A program made the position numbers and the translations under genes. Below are positions 42,674-52,000 of a stretch of 64,000 bases of DNA, piece by piece. The first letter of the stretch is position 1. Every line of letters begins with the position of its first letter. The stretch comes from Halobacteriovorax sp. GB3 (GTDB taxonomy: Bacteria > Bdellovibrionota > Bacteriovoracia > Bacteriovoracales > Bacteriovoracaceae). The stretch covers positions 62,001 through 126,000 of the forward strand of contig NZ_JAQSLN010000001.1 in the NCBI RefSeq assembly GCF_028649655.1, given 5' to 3'. Under the pieces are notes generated by a model. The model ran no database searches. It was not told the DNA's origin and saw only the letters and a list, made by a program, of their open reading frames with translations.

Positions 42674-43498
42674 TTAGAAGTCTGAGATTTGATCAACAAG
42701 TTCTGGGTAATCAATGAAAGGGTTTCTGTTGTTTTGAAGTTTATAGATTTCTTCATTTCTTTCCCTTTCTGCACCATCTACAGGATCTAAAATATGCCAT
42801 CTTTTCATCGTTGCTTCTTGCTTGCTATCAATGGAAGTTTGATAGCGAATAGAGAAGTAGAAAAGAGCTCTTGCTACGTTTCCTTTGTGCTCATCTGGCG
42901 GTTCAAAAAATCTTTTTCTATCTTGTTTTGAAGCCGCACAAAGACTTGAGTTATGTGAATCATTTTCAACATCGGCAAAACCATAATTTCCTCTAATTCC
43001 ATTTGCTCTATTTTCAGTTGGAAAGAGGTGGTGAAGGTCGGCCTTCTTCATTCCTTTGTCTCCACTTGGAAAACGTGACTGAGGCCAAGTGTGTTCACAG
43101 TTTAGCATATTGGCATTAGGAATCTTTTCAGGACCAAGCTTTCCAATTCCAGGAGTTGAGCTACGGTAAACCTTGTTGCAGTAAACATCTTTTACAAAGT
43201 AACCATTTTGATCTTGTTCAAGGTGAAGCTTTCCAAAAAGCATTTGTCTCGCACCTTTATAGCCTAGAGAAATCTGGCGATAGCATTGACCCTTTTGAGA
43301 TCGGCTACAACCTAACTTATCTGGTCCATCAATCATACGTTGGTGCTGAGTTGTTAGAAGAGTATGAATTTCATTGATGAGTCTTTCATCTTTTAATTCA
43401 TTTCTTTCAACTTTCTCTTGGAAATCTTGTGGGTAGTAGTCATTAGCTGCCAAACACAGTGTTGGAGCCACTAGTAGAAGAAGTGCTAATTTTCTCAA
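42674..43498 (-). CDS. Secreted endonuclease I (paralogue 1)
   Basis: The 274-residue protein has a signal peptide (about 1-17) and is a beta-beta-alpha-metal nuclease of the EndA/NucM family: NCEHTWPQSRF and KADLHHLFPTENRANGIRGN carry the catalytic His and the Mg-binding Asn. Several Cys (CSRSQKGQCYRQ, VYCNKVY, NCEH) suit disulphides in the periplasm or medium. It cleaves DNA non-specifically and would supply nucleotides from prey or environmental DNA. Translation starts at TTG 43498 behind AGGGA. A paralogue lies directly upstream at 43663-44481. Confidence 0.93.
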   Translation of the reverse strand: MRKLALLLLVAPTLCLAANDYYPQDFQEKVERNELKDERLINEIHTLLTTQHQRMIDGPDKLGCSRSQKGQCYRQISLGYKGARQMLFGKLHLEQDQNGYFVKDVYCNKVYRSSTPGIGKLGPEKIPNANMLNCEHTWPQSRFPSGDKGMKKADLHHLFPTENRANGIRGNYGFADVENDSHNSSLCAASKQDRKRFFEPPDEHKGNVARALFYFSIRYQTSIDSKQEATMKRWHILDPVDGAERERNEEIYKLQNNRNPFIDYPELVDQISDF

Positions 43499-43565
43499 AA
43501 CGCTTTCCCTGTTTTCGATTTTTTCGGAGCCTTCAATGGTCCTATAAGAAAAGTGTACCGAAAAT

Positions 43566-43593
43566 TATTAAGAATGCTAATATTTTTTTTAAG
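43566..43593 (-). promoter_or_regulatory. 28-bp element shared by the two endonuclease genes, copy 1
   Basis: TATTAAGAATGCTAATA plus TTTTTTTTAAG (+ strand) is identical to 44528-44555 except for one base. It lies 68-95 bp upstream of the start codon. A TTATAG -10-like sequence lies downstream of it on the minus strand. Confidence 0.65.
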
Positions 43594-43621
43594 AAAGACT
43601 TATTAAGATTGTGTTAGAGAC

Positions 43622-43651
43622 AAAAAAAAAGCCTCCAATGAAGGAGGCTTT
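43622..43651 (-). terminator. Terminator of endonuclease paralogue 2
   Basis: On the minus strand AAAGCCTCC / GGAGGCTTT with a 6-base loop is followed by a T run of nine. It separates the two endonuclease genes into independent transcripts. Confidence 0.88.
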
Positions 43652-43662
43652 ATGCGTTATAA

Positions 43663-44481
43663 TTAGAAGTTGTTTACTTTTTCTACTAGCTCTGGGTAAT
43701 CGATGAATGGGTTTCTATTATTTTGGATTCCATAAATCTCTTCATTTCTTTCCATTTCAGCAGCATCTACAGGATCTAGAATGTGCCATCTTCTCATTGT
43801 TTCTTCTTGTTTTGGATCGATATTGATTTGGTAACGAACTGAGAAGTAGAAAAGAGCTCTAGCTACGTTTCCTTTGTGCTCAGTTGGCGGTTCAAAATCT
43901 CCACCGTGACCTTCTGTTCTTGATGCTGAGCAATTGTCAGAAACAACAGTTCCATTTACATCAGAGAACTTGTAATTCCCTCTAATGCTATTTGCTTTGC
44001 TATCAGAAGGGAAGAGGTGGTGTAGGTCAGACTTTTGAAGGCCCTTATCGAATTTTCCAGTGAATTTACTTTGTGGCCATGTGTGCTCACAGTTAAGAAC
44101 ATTTGAATTCGGGATAGTATTTGGACCAACTTTCGTTCTATTGTTTCTGAACTCTTTATTACAGTATACGTCTTTAACGTAGTAACCTTGAGAATCTTCT
44201 TCTAGGTGAAGTTTACCGAAAAGAACTTTTCTCGCTCCTCTATATCCTAGAGAAAGTTGTCTGTAACAAGAACCTTTTCTGTTTCTGTCACAACCTAGTG
44301 TATCTGGCTGATTCCCATTTCTTTGGTGTTGAGTATTTAGGATATCAAAAAGAGATTGCTTGAGGAATTCTCCTCTTAGCGTGTCGCTTTCAAGCGCTTT
44401 TTGAAATTCAGTTGGATAGTAGTTGTTTGCAGTTGCTGTGTAAGCGGTAAAGACAAGGATTAAAGCTAATAGTTGTTTCAC
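43663..44481 (-). CDS. Secreted endonuclease I (paralogue 2)
   Basis: The 272-residue protein has a signal peptide (about 1-18, ending TATAN) and the same nuclease core as its neighbour: NCEHTWPQSKF, KSDLHHLFPSDSKANSIRGN, and FEPPTEHKGNVARALFYFS. Long stretches are identical between the two, for example RALFYFS and NNRNPFIDYPELV, showing a tandem duplication. Translation starts at GTG 44481 behind AAGGGAA. It has its own promoter element (44528-44555) and terminator. A secreted DNA-degrading role is firm; which DNA it attacks is inference. Confidence 0.93.
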   Translation of the reverse strand: MKQLLALILVFTAYTATANNYYPTEFQKALESDTLRGEFLKQSLFDILNTQHQRNGNQPDTLGCDRNRKGSCYRQLSLGYRGARKVLFGKLHLEEDSQGYYVKDVYCNKEFRNNRTKVGPNTIPNSNVLNCEHTWPQSKFTGKFDKGLQKSDLHHLFPSDSKANSIRGNYKFSDVNGTVVSDNCSASRTEGHGGDFEPPTEHKGNVARALFYFSVRYQINIDPKQEETMRRWHILDPVDAAEMERNEEIYGIQNNRNPFIDYPELVEKVNNF

Positions 44482-44527
44482 AAAATTCCCTTTGTTGTGT
44501 GGTGTGCGAGGCTACTATAATAAAAAA

Positions 44528-44555
44528 TATTAAGAATGCTAATACTTTTTTTAAG
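44528..44555 (-). promoter_or_regulatory. 28-bp element shared by the two endonuclease genes, copy 2
   Basis: TATTAAGAATGCTAATA-C-TTTTTTTAAG (+ strand). It lies 47-74 bp upstream of the GTG start. A TTATAG -10-like box follows at a spacing 11 bp shorter than in copy 1, about one helical turn. Confidence 0.65.
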
Positions 44556-44692
44556 TATTTCTAATAAAAGTTTCTTACATTTAGATTACAAACGGTTTGC
44601 GATGCGCAAAGCGGGATTGAACTAAAGAAATTTACTTCTTAATTTATTTTAAGTTATAACTTTAGAACACACACAACAAATGGGGAGAAACA

Positions 44693-45082
44693 GTGAAGTT
44701 TATCGCTCTTATTACGATTTTATTTTCTTTAAGTGCTCATGCTGAGCAAAGTTGTCTTGAAAAACTAACAAATGATTATGAAAGAGAAAGTCGAACTTTT
44801 GAGTTCAATGCTGATCATGTGACAGATAGAGACTTTGGCCGCGACACCTTGGCTTTCTCTTTTCAGGCCGTGAGAAAAGCACTAACAACTGTAGGATGTC
44901 ATCCTAAACTAGATGTTAACTTCTCTAAGTCACCACTGGGTGGAAGCGATAATCTTTGTCGTGAAATCATTCCTGGCCGTCACTCTTCAATGGTTTGTTA
45001 TATTGAAAGTAATCTCGGTTATTGGGTTGTCTCACAGGGAACGGTTAACAATGTTGTTGTTACCTATTATCGTTGGGACTAA
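44693..45082 (+). CDS. Small secreted Cys-containing protein, function unknown
   Basis: The 129-residue protein has a signal peptide (about 1-17, SAHAEQ) and four cysteines in the mature part (SCLEK, VGCHPK, LCREI, MVCYI), suggesting two disulphides. It ends in a Tyr/Trp-rich strand (VVVTYYRWD). I recognise no family. The start is GTG 44693, preceded by GGGGAG. It is divergent from the endonuclease genes and has its own terminator. Confidence 0.65.
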   Translation: MKFIALITILFSLSAHAEQSCLEKLTNDYERESRTFEFNADHVTDRDFGRDTLAFSFQAVRKALTTVGCHPKLDVNFSKSPLGGSDNLCREIIPGRHSSMVCYIESNLGYWVVSQGTVNNVVVTYYRWD

Positions 45083-45107
45083 ATCAATCAAGATATTTAT
45101 TAAAATG

Positions 45108-45133
45108 AAGGGTCTCGATGTAGGCCCTTTTTT
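45108..45133 (+). terminator. Terminator of the small secreted protein gene
   Basis: AAGGGTC / GGCCCTT (one G-T pair) with an 8-base loop is followed by T6; the T run overlaps the rarA stop codon region. Confidence 0.7.
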
Positions 45134-46409
45134 ATTTGGTAAATCGATTCCAAAGTTTTGAAAGTCTCTCTCTAATATTTTTTTCTACGCCAACCTCTTT
45201 TGGCCTATAGAATTGAGGAGTACCTTTAGGAGCATATTCTTGTTCAACAAAGCTATGGGGATAGCTATGAGGGTATTGATAGGGCCTAGTATTTTTGGGT
45301 GGAAAATTTCTAAGATGATTTGGAACTTCTATTGTTTGTGTATTTCTCACAAATTCTAAGGCCTCATTGATACCATTGTATGCGGCATTACTTTTTACAG
45401 TTGAAGCAAGGTAAGTGGTGGCCTGTGCGAGATTGATTCTTGCTTCAGGCATTCCTATATTTTGAACGGCAATGAGAGAAGAGGTTGCGATATTTAAAGC
45501 GCTCGGATCAGCGTTGCCCACATCTTCTGAAGCAAAGATGATTAATCGTCTGGCAATAAAGACAGGGTCTTCTCCTCCATCAAGCATCACGGCAAGCCAA
45601 AGAAGAGCTGCATCGGGATCACTTCCTCTCATACTTTTAATAAAGGCCGAAATTACATCATAGTGGCGGTCTTTATTTTTATCGTAAGAGCGAGCGTTTT
45701 CAAGAACCAGTGGCTTTACTTCAGCGAGAGTCATCTCTTGGTCACCTGCATAGTGTGAAACGATCTCTAAAAGATTGAGTGCATTTCTCGCATCACCATT
45801 AGCATTGTCTGCTAAAAATAGGAGAGATTCTTTATCAACATGAATTTCAAAGTCCATGGCAGCATTCGTGACAATATTGAGAAGATCATCTTCAGTGAGC
45901 TTCTTTAACTCTATCGATTGAACTCGACTTAAGAGTGCTCTATTTACTGAACTTCTTGGATTTTCTGTCGTTGCACCAATTAATTTAAAGTCCCCAGCTT
46001 CAACATAGGGAAGTAGGGCATCCTGTTGAGACTTATTAAATCGATGGATTTCATCGACAAAAATAACAGCTTCTTTTTGTAGCATTTGCTTCATTTCAAG
46101 AGCACTTGAAATGAGTTTTTTCAAATCGTTAACTCCACCTAAAACTGCATTAAAGCGATAAAATTCTCGTTTCGAGTTATTGGCCAGAATATGAGCAAGG
46201 GTCGTCTTTCCCGTTCCTGGGGGCCCCCAAAGAATGAGGCTCGGGAAGTTTTCATCTGTGAGAAAGGGATATCGTTTAAAGATATGCTTTTGACCTACGT
46301 AATTTTCGAGACTTAGAGGTCGAGCTTTATGAGCAAGTGGTCTTCCTTTTTGATCCTTTGGAGATTGCTCCTGATTTAGATCTGAAAATAAACTTTGTTG
46401 CTTGACCAT
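45132..46409 (-). CDS. rarA: Replication-associated recombination ATPase RarA (MgsA)
   Basis: The 425-residue AAA+ clamp-loader relative acts at stalled replication forks and single-strand gaps. It has Walker A GPPGTGKTT at 62-70, Walker B VDEIHRFNKSQQDALLPYVE, sensor 1 in GATTENPRSS, and sensor 2 and helical domains typical of the family (RSYDKNKDRHYDVISAFIKSMRGSDPDAA). The C-terminal tetramerisation part ends in the usual short basic tail. GAGGA lies about 5 bases before the ATG. It is divergent from rpsU. Confidence 0.95.
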   Translation of the reverse strand: MVKQQSLFSDLNQEQSPKDQKGRPLAHKARPLSLENYVGQKHIFKRYPFLTDENFPSLILWGPPGTGKTTLAHILANNSKREFYRFNAVLGGVNDLKKLISSALEMKQMLQKEAVIFVDEIHRFNKSQQDALLPYVEAGDFKLIGATTENPRSSVNRALLSRVQSIELKKLTEDDLLNIVTNAAMDFEIHVDKESLLFLADNANGDARNALNLLEIVSHYAGDQEMTLAEVKPLVLENARSYDKNKDRHYDVISAFIKSMRGSDPDAALLWLAVMLDGGEDPVFIARRLIIFASEDVGNADPSALNIATSSLIAVQNIGMPEARINLAQATTYLASTVKSNAAYNGINEALEFVRNTQTIEVPNHLRNFPPKNTRPYQYPHSYPHSFVEQEYAPKGTPQFYRPKEVGVEKNIRERLSKLWNRFTK

Positions 46410-46467
46410 GGGGGTTCCTCTTTTTCTCTCAAAACCAAGTATATTCGAGGGGTCACAAACTTTAGTG

Positions 46468-46496
46468 TTGACTTCGACGCTCGGCCCGCTTAATTT
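46468..46496 (+). promoter_or_regulatory. Sigma-70-type promoter of rpsU
   Basis: TTGACT (46468-46473), 17 bases with a GC-rich centre, then TAATTT (46491-46496). It leaves a 5' leader of about 75-80 nt before the rpsU start codon. Confidence 0.65.
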
Positions 46497-46557
46497 ATAC
46501 GGACTTTTAAGGACAGTAAACCCTTAAACCTGCACCGTTAAAGGAGCAGCTAGCGCC

Positions 46558-46596
46558 ATGAAGAAGGAGGTGAATTTAACATGTCTGAAAATCTAA
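46558..46596 (+). CDS. Possible 12-codon leader ORF overlapping the rpsU start
   Basis: The ATG at 46558 opens a 12-residue frame (MKKEVNLTCLKI) that runs through the rpsU ribosome binding site and ends at TAA 46594-46596, 16 bases into rpsU in another frame. AAAGGAG at 46540-46546 lies 11 bases upstream. It could modulate rpsU initiation, or be chance. Confidence 0.25.
   Translation: MKKEVNLTCLKI
46564..46573 (+). promoter_or_regulatory. Full-length Shine-Dalgarno of rpsU
   Basis: AAGGAGGTGA is complementary to the complete bacterial anti-Shine-Dalgarno end of 16S rRNA (10 bases) and lies 7 bases before the ATG. Other genes here show only 4-7 matching bases. Confidence 0.75.
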
Positions 46597-46802
46597 TCAA
46601 AATCACTATTGATGAAAAGATCGGAGCAGAGAGATCTCTAAAGAAATTTAAGAGACTTTGCGAATCTTTCGGTGTTATTCGTGAATACCGTAAAAGACAA
46701 GAGTACAAAAAACCTTCTGTGCGTAACAAGGAAAAACTTGAAGCGGCTGAAAAGAGAAGAAAGAAGTCGAACTTCAAGTACTCAAAAAAGTCTAAAATCT
46801 AG
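46581..46802 (+). CDS. rpsU: 30S ribosomal protein bS21
   Basis: The 73-residue basic protein has a typical S21 layout: IKITIDEKIGAERSLKKFKR followed by ESFGVIREYRKRQEYKKPSVRNKEKLEAAEKRR and a Lys-rich tail. S21 binds near the 3' end of 16S rRNA and takes part in initiation. It has its own promoter, a full-length Shine-Dalgarno and a terminator. The match of that Shine-Dalgarno to the 16S region that S21 contacts suggests autogenous control, as proposed for Bacteroidetes; here this is inference. Confidence 0.93.
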   Translation: MSENLIKITIDEKIGAERSLKKFKRLCESFGVIREYRKRQEYKKPSVRNKEKLEAAEKRRKKSNFKYSKKSKI

Positions 46803-46823
46803 TTTTTAGCTAGTAAAAGATAG

Positions 46824-46851
46824 GGCCCTCGTTTGAGGGCCTTTTTTTTTC
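46824..46851 (+). terminator. Terminator of rpsU
   Basis: GGCCCTC / GAGGGCC with a 4-base loop (GTTT) is followed by nine T. Confidence 0.88.
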
Positions 46852-46926
46852 TCTTTCTTGGGTAATTTCATCCCTCTGCCATTCAAACTCCGTATCTGCC
46901 ATAATAGAGGGGCGAGAGGAGGATTT

Positions 46927-47433
46927 ATGATTGAAAAAAAGATCTTTAATTTGCCGGCCTTTTTAATTCTATTTAAAAGACTATGTTTTTTTGTTTCAAT
47001 CGGGATGACTCTAGCTCTCGTTTGGGGGTATGTTGAATTTCAAACTGTCGGCCAATGGGATATTCTAAAGTCTTGGGTCTTTGACTTTCTTCCCTCGACA
47101 ATTATCACGTTTACTCTTCTTACAATTTTAACTTCTCTTATTTCTTTGAGCGTCGGTAGTCTTGTGATCTATGGCTACGTTTATGCTTATCTGTCATTTG
47201 TTGTGGATGCTAATGGTATTGTTGGTCCATCGAGTGAGAAGCTCTTTCCTGAAAGAAAATATGTTCTCTTTCAAGATATAAAATATATGGGACTCGATTT
47301 ACTGGGAAGGTTTGTTGTTCATGCTGATCAGGCTAAGCTTGGGGCGAAGTATAAGTTGAACCGATTTGACGAGTTTTATCTTAGAAAGCTAATTCGTGAA
47401 GCTGTTCGCGGATTCTCTTATCACCTTCAGTAA
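46927..47433 (+). CDS. Two-TM membrane protein with cytoplasmic tail, function unknown
   Basis: The 168-residue protein has TM segments at about 15-38 and 55-95 (the second long enough for one or two passes), then a soluble C-terminal domain (about 100-168) containing GPSSEKLFPERKYVLFQDIK. The latter could be a PH-like or regulatory beta fold, but I do not recognise it. GAGGAGG lies 5 bases before the ATG at 46927; a TTG 23 codons upstream is in frame without a site and is rejected. Its stop codon abuts that of the convergent 47434 gene. Confidence 0.65.
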   Translation: MIEKKIFNLPAFLILFKRLCFFVSIGMTLALVWGYVEFQTVGQWDILKSWVFDFLPSTIITFTLLTILTSLISLSVGSLVIYGYVYAYLSFVVDANGIVGPSSEKLFPERKYVLFQDIKYMGLDLLGRFVVHADQAKLGAKYKLNRFDEFYLRKLIREAVRGFSYHLQ

Positions 47434-48279
47434 TTAGTGATTTCTTAGAATCATTTTTAAAATAGAATTCCATCTATTGTGCATGATCTTTAAAGTCGTT
47501 GCTTGATGCTTTGGAACGCCAATAATTCCTTTGTCGACTTTCATGTGAAAGTTATTCCAAGCGATATTAAGCTGCTCGAGATTGTCGAGTAGGTAAGTGA
47601 AGCTTCTTTCATCAACCACTCTCTCTTCAAGAGGTTTAATAAAGTTACTCCAGCAGGATTCAAATTGTGCTTTGTACTCTTTGTCTAAGAGAGAGGCATA
47701 AGTGAAATTTAATTTGATGAGCATGCGATGAAAGGCCCTATCAAAATGAATATCTGCATGAAAGTAATTTTCATAAATTGTTTTCTTTGTGATCAGAGAC
47801 TCTTCTAGATAGTGAATCATTTTATAATTCTCGTTACTAATGGCCTTGAGATAAGAAATCGTTTTAATGATTGAATCTCTTTTTGGTGCACTTTTAATTT
47901 TCTCAAGAGATGGTGCTGATTCAATGGCCTTAAGAATCTCAATATCGAGAGCTCTTGCTCTTTTAAAGAAGCGGTGAAACTTCTCTTCGCATTCTTTTTC
48001 TTTATCACTGGTTTGACAGCTTACTTGAATTTCTTTCCAAAGTTGTTGTTGAGACCTGATATCTTGCCTAAGTCCTAAGAGGACTTTGTGATAGGGATCG
48101 AGTTTTCGAAGAGTGTGATAGAACTCGATTACAATACTTCGCGCCTGAGAACGAATGTAACGATTAAAAGATGCTTCTGAGACAGAGACTTTCTTCTTAT
48201 CGAAAAAGAAATAGCTATAATTTCCTTGCGAGCTAAGGCTTAGAAGGAGAATGAATGTCGCTAAAATGCTTTTAACCAT
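47434..48279 (-). CDS. Secreted helical protein, function unknown
   Basis: The 281-residue protein has a signal peptide (about 1-19, LSSQGN). The mature protein is almost wholly alpha-helical and highly charged, with two Cys close together (SCQTSDKEKECEE) and one later (ESCWSNF). No family is recognised. No clear ribosome binding site precedes the ATG at 48279. A separate gene of unknown function lies 40 bp upstream on the same strand and may share its transcript. Confidence 0.65.
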   Translation of the reverse strand: MVKSILATFILLLSLSSQGNYSYFFFDKKKVSVSEASFNRYIRSQARSIVIEFYHTLRKLDPYHKVLLGLRQDIRSQQQLWKEIQVSCQTSDKEKECEEKFHRFFKRARALDIEILKAIESAPSLEKIKSAPKRDSIIKTISYLKAISNENYKMIHYLEESLITKKTIYENYFHADIHFDRAFHRMLIKLNFTYASLLDKEYKAQFESCWSNFIKPLEERVVDERSFTYLLDNLEQLNIAWNNFHMKVDKGIIGVPKHQATTLKIMHNRWNSILKMILRNH

Positions 48280-48318
48280 AGAACTATGGTCGGTTGCTCC
48301 ATCCTTATAGTCAAGAAC

Positions 48319-48879
48319 TTAAGCAGCAAGCCCCATGAAAGAAGTATCTTCCTCAATTGGACCACTTAATTCCATATATTCAGGACATTCTCTCAGTGTT
48401 TGAAAAGGCTTCAACCAACAGTCTTCATTTAGACAGATGTTGATATGATGTGCATGCCCTTCAGAGGTCTTCTTAACAAGTTCCCTTGGAAAGAGCTTTA
48501 CCGGAAAACTAGAGAGCTCAAAATAGATATCTTTTTGCTTTGATAATTTTCCTGAGAACATGGCCGCAAGACAGATAAATGCACCAACTTCACTCGCTTC
48601 AATTCTAATGATGTCTTGATCGAGTTGATTAATTTCTTTGACTAGTTGGTTGGCGTATTTTTGAATTTGTTTCGGATTGATATGCTTATATTGGAAGAGC
48701 TTCTCTCTTATAGGCTGGCTAAGTGCTCTCTTTTCGGACTCGCAAAAACCTTGGTCTTTGAAGTTATACATCAATGTATCTTGCATTGAGTGTTTGATCT
48801 CTTCAAACTTGTAGTTGCAGAGGGTTCTTTTGTTCTTAGTGAGTCTAATTTTTCCAGTCAGAGTGTTCTGGCCATGCAT
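48319..48879 (-). CDS. Protein of unknown function
   Basis: The 186-residue cytoplasmic-looking protein lacks a signal peptide and TM segments. There is a helical N-half (KYANQLVKEINQLDQD), a hydrophobic patch (VGAFICLAAMFSG), and a C-terminal part with GHAHHINICLNEDCWLKPF. The His/Cys residues there could bind metal, but no known motif is seen. AGGA lies 5 bases before the ATG. The next gene downstream begins 40 bp later. Confidence 0.6.
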   Translation of the reverse strand: MHGQNTLTGKIRLTKNKRTLCNYKFEEIKHSMQDTLMYNFKDQGFCESEKRALSQPIREKLFQYKHINPKQIQKYANQLVKEINQLDQDIIRIEASEVGAFICLAAMFSGKLSKQKDIYFELSSFPVKLFPRELVKKTSEGHAHHINICLNEDCWLKPFQTLRECPEYMELSGPIEEDTSFMGLAA

Positions 48880-49018
48880 AAGATCCTACCTTGTTTAGCA
48901 CAAGCACGCTTTTATTATAGTTCTTATCGTGATCTTTCTTAGAAAATATTAGACAAATTTTATAAGTTTTTGATTTTCGAGGGAAGGTTAGGCCCAGTAG
49001 TGACTGGGCCTAATGAAA

Positions 49019-52000
49019 TTAAATTTTGGCAATTGTAATTTTAAGATCGTGTTCATCAACTTTGAAAGAATTTTCGCTCTGAAGTCCAGATTTCCCTTCA
49101 AATTTCTCGCAGAGAGTCTCTTTTGAAATATAGTCCGCGTGAGTAGAAATGGCCTTTGAAAGCTCATCTGAAGCTTCGTATTCAACCGCGATTCTATCTT
49201 CAACGTTGAATCCTGAATCTTTTCTGAGTCTCTGGATACGATTGACAACTTCTCTTGCCAGACCCTCATGAATGAGTTCCTCATCGAGGTTGCAATCGAT
49301 GTCGATTGAGATGAATCTATTTGAAAGGGCCTGAGTCCCTTCTTTTGCCTCTCTAAAGATCTGAATGTCTTCAGAAACAAGCTTTTCTCCAAGAATTTCA
49401 ACTGAACCTTTCTCTTCGAAAGTATTGAGATCATCAGCACTTAGAGCTTGAATGGCCTTCCCAAATTCTCCCATGCGTTTACCGACTTTCTTTCCAAGAA
49501 CGCGGAAATTAGGTTTTGCATAGAGTTTGATGAAGTTATCCTCATCTTGAGAGTAAGTGACGTTCTTAACGTTAAGCTCTGTTTGAATGTAGCCTTCAAG
49601 CTTTTTGATCTCATCGAGAAGCGCTTGATCTTTATGAATTACAGTTAATGTTCTTAGAGGTGTTTTAACTTTAATTTGAACGGCATTTCTTTGCTGACGT
49701 CCAAGAAGAATAAGCTGTTGCATTCTATCAACGGCATCTTCAAGTACTGGATTGATTTTTGACTCATCAGCAACAGGGTAGTCACAAAGGTGAACTGAAA
49801 GTTCTTTTTCATTTGAATCAAGTTTCTTTAGTTCACTAAAGATATGCTCAGAAAGAAATGGTGCAAATGGAGCCATTGCTTGAGTGAGTTCTTTAAGTGC
49901 AATATAAAGAGTCGAGTAGGCCGAGCATTTATCATCATTAAGTCCTTCTCCCCAAAAGCGAGAACGGTTAAGACGAATATACCAATTTGTTAGATCCTCA
50001 ATGAAATTGAAAAGAGCGGGAACAACATTGTAGAGTTTGTACTCTTCCATTTCTGTTGAAATGTTCTTCTTTAGCGTTTGTAGCTTAGAGAGAACCCAGC
50101 TATCCATGATATTATCGTTGTACTTAAGATTTGTAGAGGCATTCCAGCCATCAACTTCAGCATAAGTTGTAAGGAATTTAAAAGAGTTATACCAAGGAAG
50201 AAGAGCACGGCGAACCATGTCCTTAACTCCGGCATCTGTAAAACGTTGCTCTTCACCGCGAACAAGACCTGAGTTGATGAGATAGAGTCTTAGAGCGTCG
50301 GCACCAAAGTCTTCCATGAGAACATCTGGAGCTGTAAAGTTTCTAAGAGACTTACTCATTTTCTTACCATCTTCAGCAAGGACGAGTCCGTTTACAATAA
50401 CATTTTTAAAAGCAGGCTTATCAAAAAGAGCTGTCGATAAAATCGTGAGAGTGTAGAACCAACCTCTCGTTTGATCTAGACCTTCAGCGATGAACTCCGC
50501 TGGATATCCATTTTCAAAAACATCTTGGTTCTCAAATGGGTAGTGAAGCTGAGCGTAAGGCATTGATCCAGATTCAAACCAACAGTCAAATACTTCAGTG
50601 ATTCTCTTATATGTCCCTGCTTCACCTTCAATTTGGAAAGTGATTTCATCTACAGTTTCTCTGTGAAGATCGTCGATTTCTACACCTGAATAATTTTTAA
50701 GTTCTTCAATTGATCCAATACAGATCATATTTTCAGTTTCGTCATTAACCCATACTGGAAGTGGTGTTCCCCAAACTCTGTTTCTTGAAACTGCCCAGTC
50801 TCTTGCTCCTTCAAGCCACTTTCCGAAACGACCATTTTTAATGTGGCCAGGAACCCAGCGAATTTGAGAGTTTGACTTGAGTAGTCTCTCTTTCATTTCT
50901 TCTACTTTAATGTACCAAGAAGGAATCGAGCGGTAGAGAAGAGGAGTGTCTGAACGGTAACAGAATGGGTAACTGTGAACGAGCGTTGCTTGTTCGTACA
51001 ACTTCCCTGACTCTTTTAGGTCTTTGATGATTTGCTTATCAGCATCTTTCACATACATATCGGCATAGTCTGTAACGCTTGATTTGAAATGCCCTCTATC
51101 ATCAATAGGACAGGTTTCAGCGAAGACTTTAGCTTCTTTCATTACACGGTTATCGTCTTCACCAAATGAAGGTGCTGTGTGAACAATACCTGTTCCATTA
51201 TCTGTTGTTACATAGTCATCATTGAAAACTTGAAATGCACCTTCGCTAGCAAGTTCAGAGAAGTAACCAAAGAGTGGCTCATATTTCTTTCCAAGAAATT
51301 CAGAACCCTTGTGTTCAGAAAGAACTTCTAGCTCTCTTTTTTTTCCATAAGCTTCAAGTCTCTGCTTAGCTAAAACGACAACTTTTCCAAGATCATTATC
51401 TTTTACTTTAACGTAATCGATATCAGCACCCATACAAAGACCAAGGTTTGATGGAAGCGTCCAAGGAGTTGTTGTCCAAGCGAGAAGGTAAGTATCTTCA
51501 TCTTGAAGTTTAAAAAGAACAGTGATCGCTGGATCTTGCACGTCTTTGTAGTTTAGACCCGCTTCAAAGTTTGAAAGAACTGTTCCAAGGGCCGTTGAGA
51601 AAGGTACGACTTTCGTTCCTTGGTAGACGTAATTTTTCTCCCAAAGACTTTTGAAAACCCACCAGCATGATTCCATGAATGAAGGGTCCATCGTTTTATA
51701 GTCATTTTCAAAATCAACCCAACGTCCAAGACGATTAACTGTCTTTTCCCATTCAGATGTATATTTGAGTACAATTGAGCGACACTCGTCAGAGTAACCT
51801 TTAATTCCAAGTTTCTCGAGCGCATCGTGTGCCGACATTCCTAGCTTTTTATTGATTTCTTGTTCAATTGGAAGACCGTGCGTATCCCAACCAAAACGTC
51901 TTTCAACGTAGCGACCTTTCATTGTCCAGTAACGAGGAACAATATCTTTGAGTGTTCCAGCAAGAAGGTGACCGTGGTGAGGAAGACCTGTCGCAAACGG

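Noticed and set aside
44594-44615. A short hairpin TTTGCG / CGCAAA upstream of the small secreted protein gene.
   Set aside because: Six base pairs in AT-rich DNA with no T run or conserved context; insufficient to call an RNA element.
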